Part shown: positions 50,305-61,901 of the stretch, one piece after another
How positions within the stretch are numbered: the first letter of the stretch is position 1
Layout of the letters: every line of letters begins with the position of its first letter
Assembly (NCBI GenBank): GCA_020064725.1
Contig: JAGTWJ010000003.1
Location: 1-64,000, forward strand
Direction of reading: 5' to 3'
DNA from: Drechslerella dactyloides
Taxonomy: Eukaryota > Ascomycota > Orbiliomycetes > Orbiliales > Orbiliaceae
Length of the DNA stretch: 64,000 nt
Notes under the pieces: generated by a model
What the model was told of the DNA's origin: nothing
Seen by the model: the letters and a program-made list of their open reading frames with translations, nothing else
The model's database searches: none
Position numbers and translations under genes: made by a program

Positions 50305-52561
50305 TACTCTATAGATATTTATAATTAAATAAAGTACCAACTAAACTATTTTAAATCATAACCTATAATTTTGTATAGGGATTATTATACTCAAAAAATC
50401 CCCTAACAAACTAAATTTATAACAAAATTCTAATTATTATTTATAGATTTACTAAAACTATCATCTTAGAACCCTAGAATAATTCTTAGGAAGTAAAATA
50501 ACTTTTAATAATTTATAATAAACAAATATTTAGTTAATATAGACTATAAAAAAAATATATCTACAACAAAAACCTCCTTTTTAATAGTAAATACTAAAAA
50601 TATATTATAAATATTATAGACATCAAACTTAATATAGCAACCAAAAAAAAGTTTAAACTAATAAAACCTCTAAATAAAAAATCTAAATAGTTAAAATATA
50701 TCTTAAATTATTTTTTAATTATATATAGAATAATTAAATAAAACTACTATTTATAATAGAACTTATTTATAATTTATTTAAATATTTAATTATAAATTAT
50801 ATATCTTATAAAATACTATAAGATTAGAATTTATAAATTATACAACTAATCTTATTTATAAAAGAAAATATACTTAATACTAAAAATTACTCCAAAATCA
50901 TAAATAAACTATATAAATACCTAAAAAATAATTTAAACTTTATAACAAAAACTATGTTTTATTATTATAATAAGAAAAAGACAAAGGTATCTTTTTTAAA
51001 AAAAAAAAATAAAATATATCTACTTACTAAAAATATTAAAATAAAAAGATTTAACTAAAAATTTAATTTCTAAAAATTTAAATTTTATATTATAACTAAA
51101 AAACTAAATAAATATTTATTTAAATTCTATATCCTTAGAAATTTAAGAATTTATAAAATATTTTATATTATCTTATTTAAATTTATACTAAATAGATTTA
51201 AAGAAAAAATAAATAATTTAAAAATTAAAAAAGATAATTATAATAAATATAAAGTTAAAAAAATCCTAGACTATAAAAAGAACTTAGATATATTAATTAA
51301 TAAATTTCTAATTAAATAGAAGAATTATTTATTTAAAAAAGATTTATAATAATTAGAAGATAATATTTTACTAATATTTATTAGATAATATTTTAATAAA
51401 TCTGATGTTTACTAAGCAAAATAAGATCTATTATTATGATAATTTTAAAGAAGATCTAAAAAAATATTAGAATATAAAAAATTAATTATAATAATATAAT
51501 TATAACTAGATAAGCTTATTTTATTTTAGAATTATATCTTTTAATATTAAAATTATTATTAAATATAAGAAATTTATATATATATAGAACTTATTTTTTT
51601 TTAAGATATAAATTAATTTATTTATAATTTTATAAATATTATTTTGGTGATAAGAAATCTTGTTTGAGGTATTAGTATTTACTTAAGTTTTAAAATAAAG
51701 ATATAGTATAGTCAGCTTAAAAGCTAGTACTTTTTAATAATTAAAATAAATAAGATATACTGTTGCTATAATAAGAAAATAAAAAAAATAAAAACTATAA
51801 AAAAATTATAGAAATAATAAACTTATTTATTTTATTTTTTTCTGTATAATAGAATTCTACAGAATAATTCTTAGAATTATATATATAATATAGTATAAAT
51901 TAGTACTAACTATATTTAATAATATATATATAATAAAAGAATATTATATTAGATATTAAAACTTATATTATTACTATTTATAAAAGTATTAAAATTAAAA
52001 AAATTTAGATTTTTAATTTTGGATAAAGAAATTCTGACTGTTTTTTTGAAATCCTTCTGTTTCTTAATTGAAGTCTTTTTTTTTTGAAGGTAGCTTTTGT
52101 TTTTAAAGAAACTATATTTAATTTTTGATAAAGATAAATTATTCTTGCCTAAACTATAGTTAATTTTTAAGATAATGATAAATATTTTTAGAATAGCTAA
52201 GATTGATCTTGTTTAGTTTTTAATAATTTATTATGCTTTTGATTAAGAATCTTGAGAGTGTACTTTACTAGAAATTGTTAGACAAATTATTAATAATAGA
52301 ACTCTAGAAAGAAAAAGACTACTTATTTAGATTAAGAAATATATAATAATGATTTTGATAAATATAGATAGAATACTTTATGTTTATATTTAAGTTTATT
52401 TGATAAATATGTGAATTAGATGTGTAAAATTTATATGTTACTGAAGAAATTACTAAGTGTTTTTTAATATAATATACTTATTTAAGATGATGATTAGTAG
52501 AAGATTTCTTTTGATGATTAGTAGATATATTAGAAGGAACAACCAGGAAGAATGTGTTGTG

Positions 52562-52607
<46 letters not shown>

Positions 52608-53088
52608 TACAGAAAGAAAAGGAATCTAACACCATCTAAATATTAGAATCTTGTTATACTATACTTAATTACTTAATCTTGTTATATATGAAAAACTTGT
52701 ACCACTTTATTTTATACTGCTTATACCTATACTAGAATTAGTATATTGCTAATTCTTATAAAAAAAAGAATAATATTATAAAATAATAATATAGCACCTA
52801 AATAACCTGTATAAACCTGGTTCCTATATAGACACCCTTCTTATATGGTACACAAAGTAATAATATATCTATATACTATATAAAATAGATTCTTATATAA
52901 AATATATAACTATATAAACTTATTTTATATAGATTATTAATCTATATAATAGACTAAACTATATAGAAAGTAAGACTATATAGATAATAAAACTATATAG
53001 AATCCTAGATTATATAAAAAAATATTATTATAAAGGAATCTTACTATTATAATATTCTTTCCTAAACAGAAACTACTACAATAACTTA

Positions 53089-54954
53089 ACGTAATCCATA
53101 AGCGAGCGTGCCACCCAAGCGAGCGTGCCATTATTTACCATCAACGTGTTTTTCTACCTTTATGCTATATTACTCCACAACAACTATAATAGCTGCTAAT
53201 TTAATTGAATCCAGAGTTATACTTACTTTTGAAACTATGAAAAAAGACAAAAAATTAAATATTTAAGCTGCTGCTAAGTATTATAATATCTCTTAAATAA
53301 TAATCGCCTGTTGATGTGATAGTATATTATTGTAATATAATACTATGCCCAATTTATGAAAGCTTATAATTCTAGAAGAGGAGATTATTATTTAATATAT
53401 ATTTAAGTTGGTTTTGTGATTATTTTATTCTAAACTATCTAATGTGGAAGATATGGCTAATTAGCTGCTTTCTATATACAACAGTAATGATATATTATAT
53501 GTTGGTAAGAATTAGGCCACCAACTTTGTTAAATACTACTTAGAGTTTAAAATATATTTATTTTAAAAGTATAATTACCAGTAAATTAAATATGAAGATT
53601 TTAAGTTTATTGGGGGTTGGTTCCAGTTTATATAAATTATGAAAGCTAAATATAACATTCTAGATAATGATATCTATAATTTTGATAAAATAGGCTTTGT
53701 AATGGGTATTATTTTAATTATTATAGTTGTTATAGGTGCTGAGTGTTGTGGTAGAGCTAAGTTAGTATAGCCTGGGAACTGTGAATGGGTAACAGTCATT
53801 CAGGGTGTTAATGTCTAAGGTTGGGCCATACTACTATTTATTATTTTTATAGGCCAATATTATTTATCTAGTTAGTATATAGAGTGTAATTTATTAAAGA
53901 TTTAGGTAATTGTAATTACTGATAATAGCTGGATAATGAATAAAAAAAATATAGAGTGGATTTAGTATTTTAACTAATTTTTAGTATTATGTTGTAAAGA
54001 TATATACTATCTATTGGTTCTTAATAATTATAAGAGTTATTATTCAATTGAATTTGAGCTCTATTATCAGAAGTATAAAATTATTATATTCTACATACCT
54101 CTACATTCATCATATCTTTTTTAGCCGTTAGATATTGGTTGCTTTGCCTTATTAAAGTAAACATATACTTGTAAGGTTGAGGGTTTAATACATATATATA
54201 TTATCTATATTAGTAAGCTGGAGTTTCTATCTAGCTTTTATAAGATATTCACTGTCTCAATAATTAAAAAGAATATACACAGTATTTTTGCTGAAGCTGA
54301 CATCTTATCCTATAATCTAGAAACAGTTCTTTTAAAACTAAATGTAGCACTAATATCTTTCTCCATAAATTTTTACCCTGGTATAGCAGTATAGACTACT
54401 AAAATACCAAAGAATCTTATAAAAGTAGGCCTACAATTAGAACTTATTAAGAACTAAGTTATCTAGCATTAGAACAGCTCTCTAACATCTATTATAGCTA
54501 CTATAGACCAGTTTACCAAAGATATATAGTTTATAATATATAAGTTGTTACTTTTATATGCAGAGATTACTACACTCTAGACAGCTAATAAAGTATTAAA
54601 TAAACACCAGAAGACACCAAAAAATTGTTTACAAAATAAAAGATTACTTAATATAAAAAAGGTATATAATATTTTAGCCTAAAGTATAATAAAGAAACAA
54701 CTACAACAAGAAACCCACCAACACAATACCCAATTGAAGAGGGGTAGTATAAGATTACAGGATTATAGTAAGTATAACAAAGCTAGATATAATATACAAA
54801 CTTATCAAAAAATTGTTTAAATATATAATTGATTTATTTACCATATAATTATAATATATCTATAATAGGATGGTGGTATAGTTGATGCTTCCGTCAGCAT
54901 GGTGTTGAAAAATGGCATGCTCGCTTGGGTGGCACGCTCGCTTATGGATTACGT
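53089..54954 (+). mobile_element. Fot1/pogo-like transposon, family C, copy 2
   Basis: 1866 bp, TA at 53087-53088 and 54955-54956, inverted relative to 28798-30663. TIRs are intact apart from one base in the right inner box, while the interior is RIP-mutated independently of copy 1. Confidence 0.93.
53189..54812 (+). pseudogene. Transposase relic of family C copy 2
   Basis: The start codon is ATA at 53189 (ATG lost), then the HTH relic (ESRVILTFETMKKD). First catalytic region TDNSW.MN at ~53915; second Asp within a decayed LDN.. segment near 54025; third in PLDIG around 54130. The zinc knuckle at 54764-54805 reads YSKYNKARYNIQTY: three Cys became Tyr, His became Tyr and Gly became Arg, all single transitions from the intact form at 1874-1915. 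Confidence 0.8.
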
Positions 54955-57900
54955 TATAGTTATATAAATACTCAGTACTCAAGACATTTAATATTTAACT
55001 AAACACTAAACAAAGTAAATACTAAGCTACTTAAGTAATATATTAATATATCTTTACTATTTTATATATTAAAATATTATATATATAATTAATATACTTT
55101 ATTTTAGGATTGATAATTTTTTTTTTAGAAACTATTAATCAATACCTAAACTATAATATCTTAATAATTAGTTTATTTATTATTATTATTATATATTTTA
55201 TTTTATAGTTACTATTATATTTAATATATATTTATCTTTTTCTATTAAGAACCCTATACAATAATAACTAAGAGTCAGGGACTTTAGAGTGAAGTGCATT
55301 CAACCCGGTCCTGGGCCGAAGTGTAACAATCCTATTCATAAAAAAGAAAAACTTAGATAAATTATGAATATATATTGATTATTGAATTTTTAATATAATA
55401 ACTATTAAAAACAAAGAACCTCTATTTTTTATTAATAAATCTTTTAATAGGATATTAAACACTATAATGTATATAAAACTTAACTTTATTAATATATACT
55501 ATAATATTAGAATTAATTTTAGAGAAAAATAGAAAATTGTTTTTAGAATTAAATATAGATTATTTAAATATTTAATTATATTTTTTGGATTAATTAATAT
55601 ATTTATAATCTTTTAAATGTTTATAAATTATATTTTATAAAAATATATTAATAATATATATATAATATATTTAGATAATATTTTTATTTATAATATGGAT
55701 TTTAATAAATATTGAAAATATATTAATTAAATTTTTAAAACCTTAAATCAATATAAATTTAAGATTAAATTAAAAAAATCCAAATTTAAAATTATTAAAG
55801 TTAAATTTTTAAAAACTATTATAATTTTATATAGTATATAAATAGATTTAAAAAAAATATCAATTATATAGAACTAGTTAATATCTAAAATATTTAAAAA
55901 AGTATAAATCTTTTTAAGATTATATAACTATTATTAATAATTTATTTAAGAATATAGCTATTTAGCTTTTATTTTTTTAGAATTAATAAAAAAAATACAT
56001 AATTTAAAATAATTAAAGAAAAAATTAAGGCTTTTTAAATCTTAAAAGATATTTTTATTTCAATATTAATTCTTAAATTTTATAATTTAAAATTATTAAT
56101 ATAAATAGAAACTAATATTTTTATAGTAACTCTAAAGACTTATTTATTACAAAAATAATTTAACCAAAAATAATACTTTGTTACTTATTTATTATATAAA
56201 TTTAATATTATAAAAATTAAATATCTAATATATAATAAAAAGCTTATAACTATTTTATATATATATAAAAAATAAAAAATCTACCTACAAATTATAGAAT
56301 TATTTAAAATATTTTTAAATTATAAAAACCTAATCTACTTTTTAATAATAAAAAAACTTAACAAATACTAAATTTAATAATAAAAAATACTTAGTAAATA
56401 TAATATAAAAATTATCTATTTTAAAAAAAAAGAAAATATTAAAATTAATACTATTAGCTAATAACTAGATTTAATAAAAAATATTCTTATAAATAAAAAA
56501 ATAATTCTAAAATAATATAAAAATATTATTACTATTAACAAAAAACTTAATATTATTATCTATAAAATTAAATCTAAAATAGCTATTAAATTTAAAGAAA
56601 GTTATTAAAAAAATATAATAATAAAAAAAATACTCTAGAACTTTAAAAAAATTATTGTATTATTTACTATAAAAAATAAATATATTTTTTTTAAAGATTT
56701 TTTCTATATTTTAGATAAAAAATTGTAACTTAAAATCTTATAATTATATTACAACACACCTATATATAAATATCTAAAAATCAAAAAAACACAGAAACTT
56801 ATTATATAACAATATTTTTAATCTAAAATAAAATAACAAATTAAATAATATATTAAAATATATAACTTATATTTATAAAATAAATTAATAAGATATATAC
56901 TATATAGATATTTATAACTTAATAAGATATTTAGTAAGTTATTCTAAATCATAATTTATAATTTTATATAAAGACTACCTTACTTAAGAAATTTCTTAAT
57001 AAATCAAATTTATAATAAAATCTTAATTATTATTTATAAATTTACTAAAACTATTATTTTAAAACTCTAGAATAATTCTTAAGAAATAAAACAACTCTTA
57101 ATAATTTATAATAAATAAATATTTAATTAATATAGACTATAAGAAAAATATATCTATAATAAAAATCCTCTTTTTAATAATAAATATTAGAAGTATATTA
57201 TAAATATTTTAAACACTAAACTTAATATAATAATAAAAAAAAAAATTTAAACCAATAAAATATTAAAATAAATAATTTAAATAATAAAAATCTATTTTAA
57301 ATTATTTTTAAATTATATATAAAATAACTAAATAAAACTATTATTTATAATAGAATTTACTTATAACTTATTAAAATATTTAATTATAAATTATATATTC
57401 TATAAAATACTATAAAACTGGAATCTATGAATTATACAACCAGCTCTACCTACAAAAAAAAAAATATTTAATATAAAAAAATATTTTAAATTTATAAATA
57501 AACTTTATAAATATTTAAAAAATAATTTAGACTTTGTAGCTTAAACTATATCCTACTATTATAATAAGAAAAGAACAAAGGTATTTTTTTTAAAAAAAAA
57601 AAGATAAAATATATTTATTTATAAAAAACATTAAAATAAAAAAACTTAACTAAAAGTTTAATTTTTAAAAATTTAAATTATATATTATAACTAAGAAATT
57701 AAATAAATATTTCTTTAAACTTTATATTTCTAAAAACTCCAAAATTTATAAAATATTTTATATTATTCTACTTAAGTTTATACTTAATAGACTCAAAAAA
57801 GAAGTAGATAATCTAAAAATTAAAAAAAACAATTATAATAAATATAAAGTTAAAAAAATTCTAGACTATAGAAATAACCCAGGAATATTAATTAATAAAT

Positions 57901-58771
57901 TTCTAATTAGATAAAAAGATTATCTACCAAAAAAAAACTTATAATAACTAGAAAATAATATCTCACTAGAATTTATTAAATAATATTTTAATAAATCTAA
58001 TATTTACTAAGTAAGATAAAACCTACTATTATAATAATCCTAAGAAAGACCTAGAAAGAATATTAGAATATAAAAAGCTAATTATAATAATATAATTATA
58101 ATTAGATAAGTTTATTTTATTTTAAAATCATATTTTCTAACATCAAAATTACTATTAGATATAAGAAATTTATATATATATAAAACTTACTTTTTTTTAA
58201 AATATAAACTAATTTATTTATAATCTTATAAATACTATCCTAATAATAAGAAATTTTGTTTAAAATATTAGTATTTGTTTAAATTTTAAAATAAAAATAT
58301 AATATAGCTAGTTTAAAAGTTAATATCTTTTAATAATTAAAATAGATAAGATACACTGTTACCATTATTAAAATATAAAAAAAAATAATAAAAGTAATAA
58401 AGAAAATAGATGATAATAAACCTATTTATTTTATCTTTTTTTATATAATAGAATTCTATAGAATAATTCTCAAAATTATATATATTACATAGTATAAACT
58501 AGTATTAATTATATTTAGTAATATATATATATTAGAAAAATATTATATTAAATATTAAAACTTATATTATTATTATTTAGAAAAACCTTAAAATTAAAAG
58601 ATTTTAGATTTTTAATTGTAGAAAAAGATATCTTAATTTTATATTTAAAAATTTTTTATTTTTTTATAAACTTCTTTTCTTAATATATTATATTATCTAG
58701 TTTATTATTTAGAAATAATATCTTTTTCTTAATATAAAGAATTTAAAAAGATATTTTAATAACTTTAGATA

Positions 58772-60662
58772 ACGTCAACAATAAGCGACCGAGCAGCACA
58801 AGCGACCGAGCAGCCCACCCAGCCCCCACCCCCATCCCAACTTCATCACTACATATACCTACAACCACTATGATGACTGTCTCTATAACTGAATCCCGAA
58901 TAATTTTAGCTATTAAAACTTTAGAAAACAATAAAAAATTAAGTATTTTAGCTACTGTTAAATTATATAATGTTTTTTGATTTATTTTTAGTTACTATTA
59001 TTATAGCTGTATTTTAAAGTGTGACAGTATTTCTAAATCACAAAATCTTACAGATTTAAAAAAAAATATTATTGTTTAATATATATTTAAGCTATATATA
59101 TATTTTTTTTATTTTAAGCTAGATAGTGTGGAAGATATGGCTAACTAGTTACTGTTGATGTGTAGTAATAATAGTATGTGATGTGTTAGTAAGTGATGGG
59201 CTAGTAATTTTGTTAAATGTTGTTTGGAGTTGTAGATGTGTCTATCTAGAAGATATGACTATTAGTGAGTGAAATATGAAGATTCTGTATTTATTAGTAA
59301 GTGGTTTTAGTTAATAAAGACTATAAAGGCTAAGTATGGTATTGTGGATAATAATATCTATAATTTTGATGAGACTGGTTTTGTAATGGGTATAATATCT
59401 ATAACTACTGTTGTTATAGGAGTTAAAGCATACAATAAAGCTAAACTGGTGTAGCTTAAAAATCATAAATAGGCAATAATTATATAGGAGATAGGTGTAG
59501 AAAATTAGACAGTATTACCATTCATTATCCTTGTTGAGTAATATTATTTAGCTAGTTGGTATATAGGAACAAAGCTATTAAAAAACTAAATAGTCATGTT
59601 TTTTAACAACAGCTAAACAACAAATAAATTAGCTTTTGAATGGCTAAAATATTTTAATTAATTTATAATATAGTGTTACCTTTCAAACTACTAATTATTA
59701 GTTTTAGATAATCACAAAAATTATTATTTAGTTGTTTTTAAGCTGTATTACCAGAAGTATAAGATTATCACAATCTATATGTTGCTGCATTTATCACATA
59801 TTTTCCAGCCACTGGACATTGGTTGTTTTAAGCCACTAAAATAGGTATATAATAAGAAGATAAAAAGCTTAATATATACATACATCAACCATATCTCCAA
59901 ACTAGAGTTTTTTTCTAGATTTCATAAGATATTTACTATTATAATAATATCTAAAAATATATATAGTAATTTTACTAAAACTAGCATTATATTTTATGAT
60001 TTTAAAAGAGTTTTATCAAAATTAAATATATAATTATTAATAGCTACTCCAGTAAATTTATATCCAAATACCACAAATACAGCAACTACCTGGACTACAA
60101 AAATACTATTAAATCTATTAAAAACTAGTTTACAAATAGACCTAATCAAAAACCAGATTACCTAATACTAGAATACCTCTCCTACATTATTACTAATAAT
60201 TATAGACCAACTATCTAAAAGGACACAAACAATAATACACCAAATAACACTTATATATACAAAAAACACAATACTTCACTCTACTAATAAAATACTAAAC
60301 AAATACTAATAATTGAAAAAATAGTAAATACAACATAAAAACATACTTACTATATATCAAACTAACAAAATCTTGGACAGCAATACCATAAACAAAGTAG
60401 TTGAATAGCTAGTATTTTTAAAATATTAGTATACCCCCTAATTAGAGGCCACCTCTAGGAATACACACCACTATGGTAAGTGTGGTAAATATGGGCATAA
60501 TATTTGAATATGCTAGTAGGAATCTTTAGAATCTGAGTAAATGGGGTTTCCTGCCCCCGGGGCAGGAAACCCAATGCCTGTGGTGATGGTGCATACTTTT
60601 ATTGGGGTGGGGTGGGGAGGCTGCTCGGTCGCTTGTCCTGCTCGGTCGCTTATCGTTGACGT
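58772..60662 (+). mobile_element. Fot1/pogo-like transposon, family E
   Basis: 1891 bp, TA at 58770-58771 and 60663-60664. TIRs ACGTCAACAATAAGCGACCG (left) and ACGTCAACGATAAGCGACCG (right) with both boxes tagged AGCA. The uninterrupted paralogue near 35340 (CCTTAGATATCACTTTTAAT) gives the empty site. A shared-start ORF at 58743-58931 (minus) and one at 60541-60732 merely cross the TIRs. Confidence 0.93.
58873..60516 (+). pseudogene. Transposase relic of family E
   Basis: ATG 58873 begins MTVSITESRIILAIKTLE, clearly the HTH start of the transposase at 495. An NFDETGFVMG block follows near 59355, then decayed DDE segments (LDNHKNYYL near 59705; PLDIGCF near 59810). The zinc knuckle at 60472-60513 is YGKCGKYGHNI.IC. 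The first half is poor in C, the second poor in G. Many stops; inactive. Confidence 0.8.
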
Positions 60663-61204
60663 TATTGTTTTTAGTAGTTTAGTCTGTTTTATCTTTAGAG
60701 TTTTTAATTTTTTTTCTTTTTTTTGGATTTAACAAAGGATTTGATTGATTATAAAAATATATTAATATTAATTAGTAATAAGATTTTAGATAAGAAAAAT
60801 AGAACTTATATTTAGAAGTTATAATATAATTAATATTAAAGTATATATAATTAATATATTTCTGACTTTATACAAAAAAAATAAAATAATTAAAATTATA
60901 TTTATTATAGAATTTATATATAATAACAAAACAACTACTATACTTTTTAATTAAATGGGTTTATTTGTAATAATATTTAGAAAAGTTTTTCTTATAATAA
61001 TTAATAGGTATTTTGAAGAACAAGATCAAGAAAAATATATTATATAAAAAATAATTTATAAAAAGAAAAGAAATCTAATACTATCTAAATATTAAAACTT
61101 TATATTATATTTAATTATTTAATTTTATTATATACAAAAACCTGTACTGTCTTATTTTATACTACTTATACTTATATTAAAATTAGTATATTGCTAATTC
61201 TTAT

Positions 61205-61218
61205 AAAAAGGAGAATAA
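61205..61218 (+). other. Polypurine tract
   Basis: AAAAAGGAGAATAA immediately precedes the LTR at 61219, as in the copy ending at 36554. Confidence 0.65.
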
Positions 61219-61901
61219 TATTATAGGATAATAGTATAGTACCCAAATAACCTATATAAACCTGATTCCTATATAAATACCTTTTCTATATAGTATATAA
61301 AATAATAGCATATCTATATATTATATAGAATGAATTCCTATATAAAATACACATCTATATAGATTTATTCTATATAGACCACCAACTTATATAATATACC
61401 TAACTATACTAGTGGTAAGATTACACAGACAACAAAACTACATAAAACCCTAGACTATATAGAAAAATATTGTCACAAAAGAATATTACTTTTATTATCT
61501 TTCTCTTAGAGTAATAGTCACCACAATAAATCAAGAACACATAACAGACTATAAATCATAGATCATAAATCAACCCTTAGTAGAGCCATAAACCATAAGC
61601 CACTTCAGGCAACACATCAACACATCTCCACTATCCTATATATTAGATATTATATATATAATCAGTATATATTATTTTAGAATTAATGATTTTTTTTTTG
61701 GAAACCATTAATTAATACTTAAACTATAATATCTTAATAGTTAGTTTATTTATTATTATTATTATATATTTTATTTTATAATTATTATTATATTTAATAT
61801 ATATTTATCTTTTTTTATTAAGAATCTTGTATGATAGTAATTAAGAGTCAGAGACTTCAGAGTGAAGTGCATTCGACCTGGTCCTGGGCCGAAGTGTAAC
61901 A
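61219..61901 (+). repeat. 3' LTR
   Basis: 683 bp; mutated inner edge (TATTATAGGATAATAGTATA), preserved outer edge CTGGTCCTGGGCCGAAGTGT plus AACA. Variant matches 42127-42808. The following bases belong to an oppositely oriented copy. Confidence 0.85.

Larger units (their letters stand above)
42809..52773 (+). pseudogene. Decayed gag-pol, multiply interrupted
   Basis: Gag runs to 45655 and resumes after the solo LTR; protease (TDSKVEEN) near 46680; RT with the YLDN box at 48823-48834; integrase ~49900-51060; chromodomain ~51230-51350; then ~1.4 kb of 3' region. The 3' region includes a milder-decayed stretch (52020-52560) and an A-run followed by (TA)n at 52563-52608. No reading frame survives. 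Confidence 0.75.
42127..55328 (+). mobile_element. Long gypsy chromovirus with four later insertions
   Basis: 5' LTR 42127-42808, decayed gag-pol, 3' LTR 52774-55328. Inside are a solo LTR (45661), MITE G (47445), MITE B (50056) and Fot1-like element C (53089). Subtracting these and one target copy each leaves ~9.3 kb, as for the other long copy. However, the LTRs differ: the 3' LTR has a middle segment (54957-55035, TATAAATACTCAGTACTCAA) absent from the 5' LTR, and the flanks (ATATA and ATCCT) do not match. It is therefore probably a recombinant of two insertions. Confidence 0.75.
52774..55328 (+). repeat. 3' LTR, split by Fot1-like element C
   Basis: About 687 bp after removing 53087-54954. 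Inner edge (TATTATAAAATAATAATATA) mutated; outer edge CCCGGTCCTGGGCCGAAGTG plus TAACA intact. Confidence 0.8.
55329..61204 (+). pseudogene. Gypsy fragment from RT to 3' region, decayed
   Basis: Begins inside RT directly after the preceding LTR. RT box YLDN at 55668-55679; integrase ~56700-57660; chromodomain ~57835-57950. The ~1.37-kb 3' region is interrupted by element E, and a polypurine tract lies at 61205-61218. The 5' half of this copy is not adjacent. Confidence 0.75.

Noticed and set aside
52453..52635. ORF rich in Tyr-Ile and Phe repeats
   Set aside because: It translates the A-run and (TA)n microsatellite at 52563-52608.
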